Shown here: one piece after another, positions 26,796-34,525 of the stretch
Layout: each line of letters opens with the position of its first letter
Numbering within the stretch: the first letter of the stretch is position 1
NCBI GenBank assembly: GCA_046047615.1
Contig: JBJOHO010000050.1
Span: 5,698 to 69,697 of the forward strand
DNA: 64,000 nucleotides
Source of the DNA: ZC4RG30 sp046047615
GTDB lineage: Bacteria; Pseudomonadota; Gammaproteobacteria; Steroidobacterales; Steroidobacteraceae
Reading direction: 5' to 3'
Notes under the pieces: model-generated
The model's input: the letters and a program-made list of their open reading frames with translations, nothing else
Told to the model about the DNA's origin: nothing
Databases searched by the model: none
Position numbers and translations under genes: made by a program

Positions 26796-28409
26796 ATGGC
26801 CAATACCGAACACGCGGCCCACGCCGGGCACGACGACCACCACGGACCCGCCCGGGGCTTCATCCAGCGCTGGGTGTTCGCCACGAACCACAAGGACATC
26901 GGCACGATGTACCTGGTGTTCGCCGGCATCCTGTTCCTGATCGGCGGCGGCATGGCCATGGTGATCCGCGCCGAGCTGTTCCAGCCGGGCCTGCAGTTCG
27001 TCGACCCGCAGTTCTTCAACTCCATGACCACCGTCCACGCGCTGGCCATGATCTTCGGCGGCATGATGCCGGCCTGGACGGGGCTCGCCAACTGGATGAT
27101 CCCGCTGCAGGTCGGTGCCGCCGACATGGCGCTGCCCCGCCTGAACAACTTCTCGTTCTGGCTGCTGCCCTTCGCCTGGCTGCTGTTGCTGCTGACCTTC
27201 TTCCTGCCGGGTGGTGCACCTGCCGGCGGCTGGACGCTCTATCCGCCCCTGGTGCTGCAGACGGGCGATGCCTTCCCGCTGGCCATGTTCTCGGTCCACC
27301 TGATGGGCGCCTCGTCCATCATGGGCGCCATCAACGTGATCGTGACGATCATGAACATGCGGGCGCCGGGCATGGGCCTGCTCAAGATGCCGATGTTCTG
27401 CTGGACCTGGCTGATCACGGCCTACCTGCTGATCCTGGTGATGCCGGTCCTTGCGGGTGCGGTCACCATGCTGATCACCGACCACTTCTTCGGCACGACC
27501 TTCTTCGCTGCCGCCGGTGGCGGTGACCCGGTGATGTACCAGCACATCTTCTGGTTCTTCGGCCACCCCGAGGTCTACATCCTGATCCTGCCGTCCTTCG
27601 GCATCGTCAGCGAGATCCTGCCGACCTTCGCGCGCAAGCCGCTGTTCGGCTATGAGTCGATGGTCTACGCCACCGCCTCGATCGGTTTCCTGTCCTTCAT
27701 CGTCTGGGCCCACCACATGTTCACGGTGGGCATGCCGCTGGCCGGCCAGCTGTTCTTCATGCTGACCACGATGATGATTGCCGTGCCCACGGGCGTGAAG
27801 GTGTTCAACTGGTCGGCCACCCTGTGGCGCGGCTCGATCACCTTCGAAGTCCCGATGCTGTGGGCCATCGCCTTCCTGTTCCTGTTCACCATCGGTGGAT
27901 TCTCGGGCCTGATGCTTGCGATGGCCCCGGCTGACTACCAGTACCACGACACCTACTTCGTCGTGGCCCACTTCCACTATGTGCTGGTGCCTGGCGCGCT
28001 GTTCGCCATCATCGCCGCGGTGTACTACTGGCTGCCCAAGTGGACCGGCCACATGTACGACGAGACCCTCGGCAAGTGGCACTTCTGGCTGTCCGCCGTG
28101 TTCGTGAACGTCCTGTTCTTCCCGCAGCACTTCCTCGGCCTTGCCGGCATGCCGCGCCGCATCCCCGACTACGCCACCCAGTTTGCAGACTGGAACATGG
28201 TGTCGTCCGTCGGCGCCTTCGGCTTTGGCCTGTCCCAGCTGCTGTTCCTGTACATCATCTGGAAATGCGTGAAGGGCGGCGAGAAGGCCACCTCGCACGT
28301 GTGGGAAGGCTCGCATGGCCTCGAGTGGGAAGTGCCGTCGCCGGCCCCGTACCACAGCTGGACCGAGCCGCCGGCGCTTGACGTCGTCAACCGCGGCGCC
28401 GCCCACTGA
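26796..28409 (+). CDS. coxA: Cytochrome c oxidase subunit I (aa3 type)
   Basis: Catalytic subunit of the heme-copper oxidase with twelve membrane helices, 537 residues. NHKDIGTMYLVFAGI begins the conserved core. TVHALAMIFGGMMPAW carries a low-spin heme ligand, WFFGHPEVYILILPSFG the CuB/cross-linked His-Tyr site, WAHHMFTVGMP the other CuB histidines, and HDTYFVVAHFHYVL the proximal heme ligands. The Glu in GHPEVY is the family's D-channel position, which marks a type A oxidase. It reduces oxygen to water and pumps protons. Confidence 0.97.
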   Translation: MANTEHAAHAGHDDHHGPARGFIQRWVFATNHKDIGTMYLVFAGILFLIGGGMAMVIRAELFQPGLQFVDPQFFNSMTTVHALAMIFGGMMPAWTGLANWMIPLQVGAADMALPRLNNFSFWLLPFAWLLLLLTFFLPGGAPAGGWTLYPPLVLQTGDAFPLAMFSVHLMGASSIMGAINVIVTIMNMRAPGMGLLKMPMFCWTWLITAYLLILVMPVLAGAVTMLITDHFFGTTFFAAAGGGDPVMYQHIFWFFGHPEVYILILPSFGIVSEILPTFARKPLFGYESMVYATASIGFLSFIVWAHHMFTVGMPLAGQLFFMLTTMMIAVPTGVKVFNWSATLWRGSITFEVPMLWAIAFLFLFTIGGFSGLMLAMAPADYQYHDTYFVVAHFHYVLVPGALFAIIAAVYYWLPKWTGHMYDETLGKWHFWLSAVFVNVLFFPQHFLGLAGMPRRIPDYATQFADWNMVSSVGAFGFGLSQLLFLYIIWKCVKGGEKATSHVWEGSHGLEWEVPSPAPYHSWTEPPALDVVNRGAAH

Positions 28410-28422
28410 CCTGCGTCCGGAA

Positions 28423-28539
28423 ATGACCAACGACCAGGACAAGCGGCGCAAGGCGCGCAACTCGGCCATCGTGCTGGGTTGCGTGGCCTTGGCGTTGTAC
28501 GTCGCCTTCATCGTGGCCTCGGTCAGCCGGGGCGGTTGA
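28423..28539 (+). CDS. Small cytochrome oxidase assembly-type protein
   Basis: A 38-residue gene between coxA and ctaG: a charged, basic N-terminus (MTNDQDKRRKARNSA) followed by one hydrophobic helix (IVLGCVALALYVAFIVAS). Short single-helix proteins with the same charge pattern occupy this position in many proteobacterial oxidase operons and are annotated as cytochrome oxidase small assembly proteins. The ATG at 28423 has CCGGAA just before it and lies 13 bases after coxA. Function is assigned by position and shape only. Confidence 0.75.
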   Translation: MTNDQDKRRKARNSAIVLGCVALALYVAFIVASVSRGG

Positions 28540-28547
28540 CCGTCACC

Positions 28548-29111
28548 ATGGCAGACGACACCCCAAGGCCCTCTCCGCCGCGCGAAAGCGCCGGCAAGAC
28601 CGCCGGCAAGCTGGCCTTGGTGGCCCTTGGGGCGTTCGGGTTCGGTTATGCGCTGGTGCCGCTGTACGACGTGATCTGCGAGGTCACCGGCGTGGGTGAC
28701 CGCGGCAACCTCACCGCCGCATCGGTGGTCACCGAGTCAGCCGTCGACGCCCGCGAAATCACCATCGAATTCCTCGGCGAATTGCCCACGGTAGGCTCCT
28801 GGGAATTCCGGCCGGCCGTGACACAGATGAAAGTGAAGCCCGGGCGGCTTTACGAGGCCCAGTTCACCGCACGGAACCTCACCGGTCGCGAGACCTGGGC
28901 GCAGGCCGTGCCTGACGTCGCGCCTTCGAAGGCGTCCGTCTATTTCCGCAAGACCGAGTGTTTCTGCTTTACGCCGCAGCACTTTGTCACCGGGGAGGAA
29001 CGGGCCATGCCAGTGCGGTTCGTTGTGGATCCGGCGCTGCCGAAACACATCGACCGCATCACGCTGGCCTACACGTTCTATGACACCGAGGCGCCAAGCG
29101 CCCAACGCTGA
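28548..29111 (+). CDS. ctaG: Cytochrome c oxidase assembly protein CtaG/Cox11
   Basis: Copper chaperone that inserts CuB into subunit I. It has 187 residues: one N-terminal membrane helix (LALVALGAFGFGYALVPLY) and a periplasmic immunoglobulin-like domain. The copper-binding motif is KTECFCFTPQHF, with the paired cysteines of Cox11, and the C-terminal PVRFVVDPALP is also typical. The ATG at 28548 lies 8 bases after the small gene; upstream in-frame sequence would overlap that gene. Confidence 0.95.
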   Translation: MADDTPRPSPPRESAGKTAGKLALVALGAFGFGYALVPLYDVICEVTGVGDRGNLTAASVVTESAVDAREITIEFLGELPTVGSWEFRPAVTQMKVKPGRLYEAQFTARNLTGRETWAQAVPDVAPSKASVYFRKTECFCFTPQHFVTGEERAMPVRFVVDPALPKHIDRITLAYTFYDTEAPSAQR

Positions 29112-29136
29112 TCACCAATCAAGGCAGACCAGGCCC

Positions 29137-30027
29137 ATGAGCACGCATTCCGAAAGCCACGACAGCAACACCTACTACGTGCCCCACAGCAGCCCCTGGC
29201 CCATCGTCGGGTCCATATCGCTGTTCGTGCTGATGCTGGGCGTGGTCAGCTTCCTGAACGGCTGGGCCGGCGGCTGGGCCTTCATCCCGGGCGCGGCGCT
29301 GATCGCGTTCATGTTCTTCGGCTGGTTCTCAACCGTCATCGACGAGAACCAGAACGGCATGTACAACCTGCAGGTCGACAAGTCGTTCCGCATGGGAATG
29401 ATGTGGTTCATCATTTCCGAGGTGATGTTCTTCGCCGCGTTCTTCGGCGCGCTGTTCTATGCGCGGCAGTTGTCGATCCCGTGGCTGGGCGGCGAGGGCG
29501 TCAAGGCCTACAACCCGCTGCTGCTGTGGGACGGTTTCAGCCCCTCCTGGCCGAGCAACGGTCCGGGTACGGTGGGCGGCAGGGACGACGGCAGCTTCGA
29601 GACCATTCCGGCCTTCGGTCTCCCGGCGATCAACACGGCGATCCTGCTGTTGTCCGGTGTCACCATCACCATCGCCCACCATGCGCTGCGCGCTGCCAAC
29701 CGAAAGCTGCTCAACATCGCCCTCGCGGCGACCTGGCTGCTGGGCTTCATCTTCGTCTTCCTGCAGGGCGAAGAGTACGTGCACGCCTGGACTGAGCTGG
29801 GTCTGCGGCTGTCGACCGGTATCTACGGCTCGACGTTCTTCATGCTCACCGGGTTCCACGGTCTGCATGTCACCATCGGCGCCATCATGCTGCTGGTCGT
29901 CTGGCTGCGGACAATGAAAGGCCACCTGACGCCGCAGCGCCACTTCGCCTTCGAGGCGGTCGCGTGGTACTGGCACTTCGTCGACGTGGTCTGGCTGATC
30001 CTGTTCGTCTTCGTCTACTGGGTCTGA
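29137..30027 (+). CDS. coxC: Cytochrome c oxidase subunit III
   Basis: Seven-helix subunit that stabilises subunit I, 296 residues. Signatures: MGMMWFIISEVMFFAAFFGAL, FVFLQGEEYVHAWTE, STFFMLTGFHGLHVTIGAIM and the final AVAWYWHFVDVVWLILFVFVY. The gene starts 25 bases after ctaG and is followed by two strong inverted repeats, so the coxB-to-coxC transcript probably ends here. Confidence 0.96.
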   Translation: MSTHSESHDSNTYYVPHSSPWPIVGSISLFVLMLGVVSFLNGWAGGWAFIPGAALIAFMFFGWFSTVIDENQNGMYNLQVDKSFRMGMMWFIISEVMFFAAFFGALFYARQLSIPWLGGEGVKAYNPLLLWDGFSPSWPSNGPGTVGGRDDGSFETIPAFGLPAINTAILLLSGVTITIAHHALRAANRKLLNIALAATWLLGFIFVFLQGEEYVHAWTELGLRLSTGIYGSTFFMLTGFHGLHVTIGAIMLLVVWLRTMKGHLTPQRHFAFEAVAWYWHFVDVVWLILFVFVYWV

Positions 30028-30040
30028 GCACCGACGCAAG

Positions 30041-30063
30041 CCTTGGCGGCGCAGCCGCCAAGG
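30041..30063. terminator. Perfect inverted repeat after coxC
   Basis: CCTTGGCGGC and GCCGCCAAGG form a perfect 10-bp stem around the 3-base loop GCA, 13 bases after the coxC stop. It lacks a run of T after the stem, but its position between convergent genes (coxC and the DUF2909 gene) suggests a bidirectional transcription-end or RNA-stabilising hairpin. Confidence 0.55.
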
Positions 30064-30086
30064 TGTGAACCGCCGCGCGACCGGGG

Positions 30087-30106
30087 CCGCCGGTTGCGAC
30101 CGGCGG
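30087..30106. terminator. Second hairpin between coxC and the DUF2909 gene
   Basis: CCGCCGGT, loop TGCG, ACCGGCGG: a perfect 8-bp stem located 10 bases before the stop codon of the minus-strand DUF2909 gene. Together with the hairpin at 30041 it makes a two-stem block between convergent transcripts. There is no U-tract. Confidence 0.45.
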
Positions 30107-30116
30107 GCCGCCGCTG

Positions 30117-30329
30117 TTACAAGGGCACCGCGTGGGGCTGGATGAATCCCAGCGCCCAGGCGACGAACAGCAGGATGAACAGTCCTACGGATAGCGCGAC
30201 GCGGATCTTCAGCGCGCGCAACATCTTCCCGGAGTCCGCGCTATGTGCGGACAGATGGTAGAGCGCCGAACCCAGGCTGACGATGATTCCCGCCAGCACC
30301 ACCAAAATGAACACTTTCTGGATTTCCAT
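30117..30329 (-). CDS. Twin transmembrane protein, DUF2909 family
   Basis: Protein of 70 residues made of two membrane helices (about 5-25, VFILVVLAGIIVSLGSALYH, and 45-65, VALSVGLFILLFVAWALGF) joined by a short polar loop (SAHSADSGKMLRALKIR). This matches the small twin-helix DUF2909 proteins found inside proteobacterial cytochrome oxidase loci. It is encoded on the opposite strand to all other oxidase genes and its start codon is 9 bases from that of SURF1. Function is unknown; an oxidase assembly or supernumerary-subunit role is inferred from location. Confidence 0.75.
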   Translation of the reverse strand: MEIQKVFILVVLAGIIVSLGSALYHLSAHSADSGKMLRALKIRVALSVGLFILLFVAWALGFIQPHAVPL

Positions 30330-30338
30330 GGCGCCATT

Positions 30339-31049
30339 ATGCCTCGCGGCCTGACGCGCTGGCGCTGGCGGCGACCGTTCCCCTGGGGATGGTTGCTGGT
30401 GAGTGCCGTCGCCGCGCTCCTGTTCGCGGGTCTCGGCGCGTGGCAGTGGGGGCGTGGTCAGGGGCGGGAGGCGGCTTGGGCGGCCAGCGAGCGCGAGGCC
30501 GTTACTGACGTCCGCGGGGTGCTGCTGGCCGACCGGCAGATCCTGCTCGACAACATCACCCGTGATGGCCGGGCCGGATACGAGGTGCTCACACCCCTCG
30601 TCGATGCCGACAATCGCCTGTGGCTCATCAACCGTGGCTGGATTCCGTTTTCCGGCTATCGGGATCGGCTGCCGGAAATCTCCCTTCCCCCGGAACACGT
30701 CGGCGCAACAGTCTCCCTCCGGGGGCGGCGCGCCGCCCTGCCTGTTGCCGGGATTGCCTCTCCCGTGCCATCGGCGCCGGCTGTGGCTGCCACCTGGCCA
30801 CGGGTGCTGAGTTTTCCCCAGTGGCCGGAACTCGAGGCTGCGCTCGGCCGTCCTACCGACCGTCTCATGCTGCATTTGGCGCAGGACAGTGGACCGGGCT
30901 ATGAGCGGAATTGGCCGCGGACCGGTGTGCCCCCGGAACGCCACTTCGCCTACGCGATCCAATGGTGGTCCTTCGCCGCTCTCGCCTTGGCCCTGTTTGT
31001 CCTGCTCAACCTGCGGAAACCCGATGAACGCTCCAGCGAACAGCACTGA
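30339..31049 (+). CDS. SURF1 family cytochrome oxidase assembly protein
   Basis: Protein of 236 residues that helps heme A insertion into subunit I. It has an N-terminal helix (WGWLLVSAVAALLFAGLGAWQ, containing the family GxWQ-type sequence), a periplasmic domain with LLDNITRDGRAGYEVLTPL and LWLINRGWIPF, and a C-terminal helix after HFAYAIQWWSFAALALALF. All are SURF1/SHY1 signatures. The ATG at 30339 gives the standard short N-terminus. Its 3' end overlaps the next gene by 26 bases. Confidence 0.93.
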   Translation: MPRGLTRWRWRRPFPWGWLLVSAVAALLFAGLGAWQWGRGQGREAAWAASEREAVTDVRGVLLADRQILLDNITRDGRAGYEVLTPLVDADNRLWLINRGWIPFSGYRDRLPEISLPPEHVGATVSLRGRRAALPVAGIASPVPSAPAVAATWPRVLSFPQWPELEAALGRPTDRLMLHLAQDSGPGYERNWPRTGVPPERHFAYAIQWWSFAALALALFVLLNLRKPDERSSEQH

Positions 31050-31602
31050 AACCCCGAAAACCGGCTCCCGGATCACGCTGCTGCTGCTGGTGGCGCTGTT
31101 CTTCCTGCCCGTTCTGGTGGCTGTGTTCCTGTATTTCGGCACCAGCTGGCGGCCCAGCGGCCTGACCGTCCATGGCGAGCTGATGGCTCCCGTGGTCACC
31201 ATCGAAGAAGGTCCGGTGCTGCCCTATGGGAAGTGGACCCTGCTCCACGTTGCGGAAGGCGGCTGTGACGACGCCTGCCGCAAAGCGCTGGTGCTGATGC
31301 GGCAAACCCGCCTCGCGCTCGCCCAGGACATGGGGCGCGTCAACCGTGTGTTCATCGCCGACGGCACCTGCTGCGACCGTGCCTACCTCGAGACCGAGCA
31401 CGCCGGGTTGTCGGTCCACGCGACGGAGGGGAACGCCGAGGCCGCGCGCGTCGCGCGCGCACTGTCGCCGGGCGAGGGGCATCGTTGGGTGTACGTCGTG
31501 GACCCGATCGGCAACGTGGTCATGCGTTACGATATCGACGGCGTTCCAAAAGACCTGCTCACGGACCTCAAGAAGCTCCTCAAGCTTTCGAGCATCGGCT
31601 GA
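31024..31602 (+). CDS. Sco-like membrane-anchored thioredoxin-fold protein
   Basis: Protein of 192 residues: one N-terminal helix (LLLLVALFFLPVLVAVFLYF) and a periplasmic domain. GGCDDACRKALVLMRQTR contains Cys81-x3-Cys85, the spacing of the copper-binding CxxxC of Sco proteins, and HRWVYVVDPIGNVVMRY resembles the Sco DPxG strand; His153 could be the third ligand, although it lies closer than in classical Sco. Genes of this type sit between surf1 and ctaA in pseudomonad-like oxidase loci. A role in CuA delivery or thiol reduction is inferred. It overlaps the SURF1 gene by 26 bases. Confidence 0.7.
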   Translation: MNAPANSTETPKTGSRITLLLLVALFFLPVLVAVFLYFGTSWRPSGLTVHGELMAPVVTIEEGPVLPYGKWTLLHVAEGGCDDACRKALVLMRQTRLALAQDMGRVNRVFIADGTCCDRAYLETEHAGLSVHATEGNAEAARVARALSPGEGHRWVYVVDPIGNVVMRYDIDGVPKDLLTDLKKLLKLSSIG

Positions 31603-31603
31603 C

Positions 31604-32629
31604 ATGAACCCCTTGCTGCTCATCCGTCGTCTTGCCCTGGCCGGCGTCCTGCTCGGACTGGGCGTGGTCGTGTTCGGCGCCTATGTCCGGCTCACATGGG
31701 CGGGCCTCGGCTGCCCCGACTGGCCGGGCTGCTACGGCCACTTTTCACCGGTGGGCGCACTCGAGTCCGGCGCCGGAACGGCTGATGCGCCCTTGCACAT
31801 GGGCAAGGCCTGGCGCGAAATGATCCACCGCTACGCCGCCAGCCTCCTCGGTTTGGTGATCCTCGTGATTGCCCTCACGGCTTGGCTGAAGCGCCGCCAC
31901 CGCTACATGCCGCGCCTGCTGCCGTTCGCGCTGCTGGGCCTGGTCCTGTTCCAGGGCATGCTGGGCATGCTCACCGTCACTTGGCTGGTCAAGCCGCTGG
32001 TCGTGACGCTGCATCTCGGGTTCGGTATCACAACCGTCGCCCTGCTCTGGTGGTTGTACCTCTCGATGCGCAGCGTGCCCGCCGATGGCGTGACCTGGAA
32101 ACTCCCGGAAGCCATCTCCAACACCCCCCTTGTCACGCCGCGCCTGGCGCGCGCCCTCGCCATCACCAGTCTCGTCGTGTTGGCCATGCAGGTCCTGCTG
32201 GGGGGGTGGACCAGCACCAACTATGCGGCGGTCGCTTGCCCTGATTTTCCCACCTGCCAACAGCGCTGGTGGCCTGAAGCCGACTTCCAGGAAGGCTTCG
32301 TGCTGTGGCGTGGGCTCGGCATCAACTACGAGGGGGGCGTCCTTGACCACCCCGCCAGGGTTGCCGTGCATTTCACCCACCGCCTTGGCGCCCTGTTCAC
32401 GACCTTCGCCGTGCTGCTGGCCGCTTTCATCGCCTGGCGCAGCCGGCTTGGCACCGCCGTGAACGCCGCCGCAGCGGGCGTTGTGGCGGCACTGGCCCTG
32501 CAACTTCTCATCGGCATCTACATGGTCCTGGGCGGCTTTCCGCTTGGACTTGCCACGGCCCACAACGCGGGAGCCGCCGTGCTGGTCCTGGCCACATCCT
32601 TGCTGCTCTGGACCTTGCGCAAATCATGA
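31604..32629 (+). CDS. ctaA: Heme A synthase CtaA (COX15 type)
   Basis: Integral membrane monooxygenase that converts heme O to heme A. It has 341 residues and eight predicted helices in two similar halves. The first half has FGAYVRLTWAGLGCPDWPGC and EMIHRYAASLLGL; the second has GGWTSTNYAAVACPDFPTC and HFTHRLGALFTTF, then TAHNAGAAVLVL. Each half supplies heme-ligand histidines and a cysteine pair (GCPDWPGC, ACPDFPTC). It starts one base after the Sco-like gene. Its partner ctaB is at 19048-20010. Confidence 0.95.
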   Translation: MNPLLLIRRLALAGVLLGLGVVVFGAYVRLTWAGLGCPDWPGCYGHFSPVGALESGAGTADAPLHMGKAWREMIHRYAASLLGLVILVIALTAWLKRRHRYMPRLLPFALLGLVLFQGMLGMLTVTWLVKPLVVTLHLGFGITTVALLWWLYLSMRSVPADGVTWKLPEAISNTPLVTPRLARALAITSLVVLAMQVLLGGWTSTNYAAVACPDFPTCQQRWWPEADFQEGFVLWRGLGINYEGGVLDHPARVAVHFTHRLGALFTTFAVLLAAFIAWRSRLGTAVNAAAAGVVAALALQLLIGIYMVLGGFPLGLATAHNAGAAVLVLATSLLLWTLRKS

Positions 32630-32650
32630 CCGCACGCGGAGTCCGTCACC

Positions 32651-33604
32651 ATGGAGCACCTTGCTGACTTCCCAAGCCCTGTCACTGGCCTGACGCCCAA
32701 GCCCAAAGCCACGGTCTCCTCCGTGGCAGCACGATGCGGTGCCGCCGGGACGCTCGCGCTCGCCGTGATCGCGTCCCTTGCCGATGCGGCCACGCCGGCA
32801 CCCACACGACAGCAGATGGCGGACTGGAACCTCGCACAGGCGCCGTTCCAGATCTTCGGCAACACATGGCATGTCGGCACCCGTTCGCTGGCTGCCATCC
32901 TCGTGACTTCGGACTATGGGCACGTCCTCATCAATGCCGGCATGCAGGACAGCGCGAAGCAGATCGCCGGAAACATCGCCAAGCTGGGCTTCAAGCCCAC
33001 AGACGTCAAGGCCATCCTCCTGACTCACGCGCACTTCGACACGGCAGGTGGGCTCGCGGAACTGCAACAGCTGACCGGTGCCGCCATCCATACCCGGCGG
33101 CCGAATGACATCGTGCTGCGCACGGGAAAGCTGATGACCGACGATCCGCAGCACACCCTGAAGACGCCCCGCATCGCGTCGCCCGCAGGCACGGTATGGG
33201 TCGTCAGCGACAATCAACTGCTGGGCGTCGGCTCCAACCGGTTCCAGTCCCATCCCACGCCGGGCCACAGTCCCGGGGGTACGACATGGACCTGGGAGTC
33301 CTGCGAAGCGGCCACCTGCCTCAAGATGGCCTACGTCGACAGCATGAGCCTCGTGGCGGGCAAGGGCTATCGTTTCAGCGGGGATGTCGTGTCGCTCGCT
33401 CGATTCCGCGACAGCCTCCAACGGATTGCTGCCCTGCCCTGCGATGTGCTGATCACCCCAAGGAACGAGGACTCCCGCCTGCTGGAGCGGGTGGCCGCAC
33501 GGGACAGCGCAAACCGCGCGAGCCTCAAAGACAGCGACGGCTGCAAGCGGTTTGCCGACGCAGCAGCCCAAGGCTTGGAACAGACCGTGGCTGCCGGGGG
33601 CTGA
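32651..33604 (+). CDS. Subclass B3 metallo-beta-lactamase-like protein with altered zinc site
   Basis: Protein of 317 residues with the B3 fold order: NTWHVGTRSLAAILVTSDYG, ILLTHAHFDTAGGLAELQ, TPGHSPGGTTWTWES, KMAYVDSMS and ALPCDVLITPRNED. The Zn1 ligands are kept (His126, His128, His206). Of the Zn2 ligands only Asp130 remains: the His of HxHxDH is Thr131, and the His expected in TPH is Arg271. An N-terminal hydrophobic stretch (TLALAVIASLADAA) after about 33 residues suggests export; the true start may be the GTG at 32723. Function as a beta-lactamase is doubtful. A one-metal hydrolase with another substrate is possible. Confidence 0.75.
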   Translation: MEHLADFPSPVTGLTPKPKATVSSVAARCGAAGTLALAVIASLADAATPAPTRQQMADWNLAQAPFQIFGNTWHVGTRSLAAILVTSDYGHVLINAGMQDSAKQIAGNIAKLGFKPTDVKAILLTHAHFDTAGGLAELQQLTGAAIHTRRPNDIVLRTGKLMTDDPQHTLKTPRIASPAGTVWVVSDNQLLGVGSNRFQSHPTPGHSPGGTTWTWESCEAATCLKMAYVDSMSLVAGKGYRFSGDVVSLARFRDSLQRIAALPCDVLITPRNEDSRLLERVAARDSANRASLKDSDGCKRFADAAAQGLEQTVAAGG

Positions 33605-33722
33605 CAGCTTCACGCAAGTTGCCGCAGCAACCACGAAAGGGTCCCGCGCCCTACCTTGAGGTGCCGCCGGGGATCTATGCTCCGGACTCGGCACCACACC
33701 AGACCGACGGGGGGAACCGTTG

Positions 33723-34523
33723 ATGTCACGCCTGCAGACACCTTTCCTGCGCGCCGCGCTCGTCCTCGCCTTGGGCCTCGGCCCCGGCCTGCTCGCAGCC
33801 CAGCAGGCCAACAACGCGCTCTACCGGCCCGCCGCTCCCCTGCCCGAGCCGCGCTACAACACGCAGTACAGCGACATGTCGTCAATGGCCGCCCGACGCG
33901 ATCTCTCAGGCGTCTGGTTCATCCGCGACTACAACCGCCGCTTCCGCACGCCGACGAACACGCTGCCGCCGTTCACGCCCCACGGGCGCGCCGAATTCGA
34001 CAAGCGCGTCAAGGCGGAAACCGAAGGTACGCCCTTCGCCGACGCCTCGACGCATTGCTGGCCCCACGGCATACCGCGCGTGATGAACTCACCGTACCCG
34101 ATCCAGATCATCCACTCACCGGGCAAGATCACGATCGTGCATGAGGTGGCCCACAACATCCGGCAGATCCGCATGGACCAACCGATGCCCGACACGGTCC
34201 CCACCAGCTTCCTGGGATACTCCGTGGGCCGCTGGGAAGGCGACGTCCTCGTCATCGAGACCAAGGGGACCGACACGCGCACGTGGATCGACGAGGAGGG
34301 CATCATCCACTCGGATCAACTGCATACGATCGAGCGCCTGCGCAAGACGGAAAACGGACTGAACCTCGAAAACGAGGTCACGATCATCGATCCGGTGTAT
34401 TTCACCCGCCCGTGGGTGAAGAAGATCAATTACGCCTGGCGGCCCGACATCCGCATCGCGGAATACATCTGCGAAGAAAACAACCGCAACGCGCCCGAGA
34501 ACGGCATCACGGTGGCCAAGTGA
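33723..34523 (+). CDS. Exported protein of unknown function, tandem paralogue 1
   Basis: Protein of 266 residues with a signal peptide (LRAALVLALGLGPGLLAAQQ). I do not recognise a characterised family. Visible features: DLSGVWFIRDYNRRF after the signal, a single conserved Cys in CWPHGIPRVMNSPYPIQI, HEVAHNIRQIRMD, SVGRWEGDVLVIET and DPVYFTRPWVKKINY, with a final Cys in YICEENN. The same block order occurs in the next gene, so the two are diverged tandem copies. The beta-rich pattern suggests a lipocalin-like or barrel fold, which is a guess. The ATG follows GGGGGGAACC. Confidence 0.7.
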   Translation: MSRLQTPFLRAALVLALGLGPGLLAAQQANNALYRPAAPLPEPRYNTQYSDMSSMAARRDLSGVWFIRDYNRRFRTPTNTLPPFTPHGRAEFDKRVKAETEGTPFADASTHCWPHGIPRVMNSPYPIQIIHSPGKITIVHEVAHNIRQIRMDQPMPDTVPTSFLGYSVGRWEGDVLVIETKGTDTRTWIDEEGIIHSDQLHTIERLRKTENGLNLENEVTIIDPVYFTRPWVKKINYAWRPDIRIAEYICEENNRNAPENGITVAK

Positions 34524-34525
34524 AA

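Noticed and set aside
25893..28511. Minus-strand reading frame of over 870 codons across coxB and coxA
   Set aside because: Antisense to two highly conserved oxidase genes; translation is His/Asp/Gln-rich without domains.
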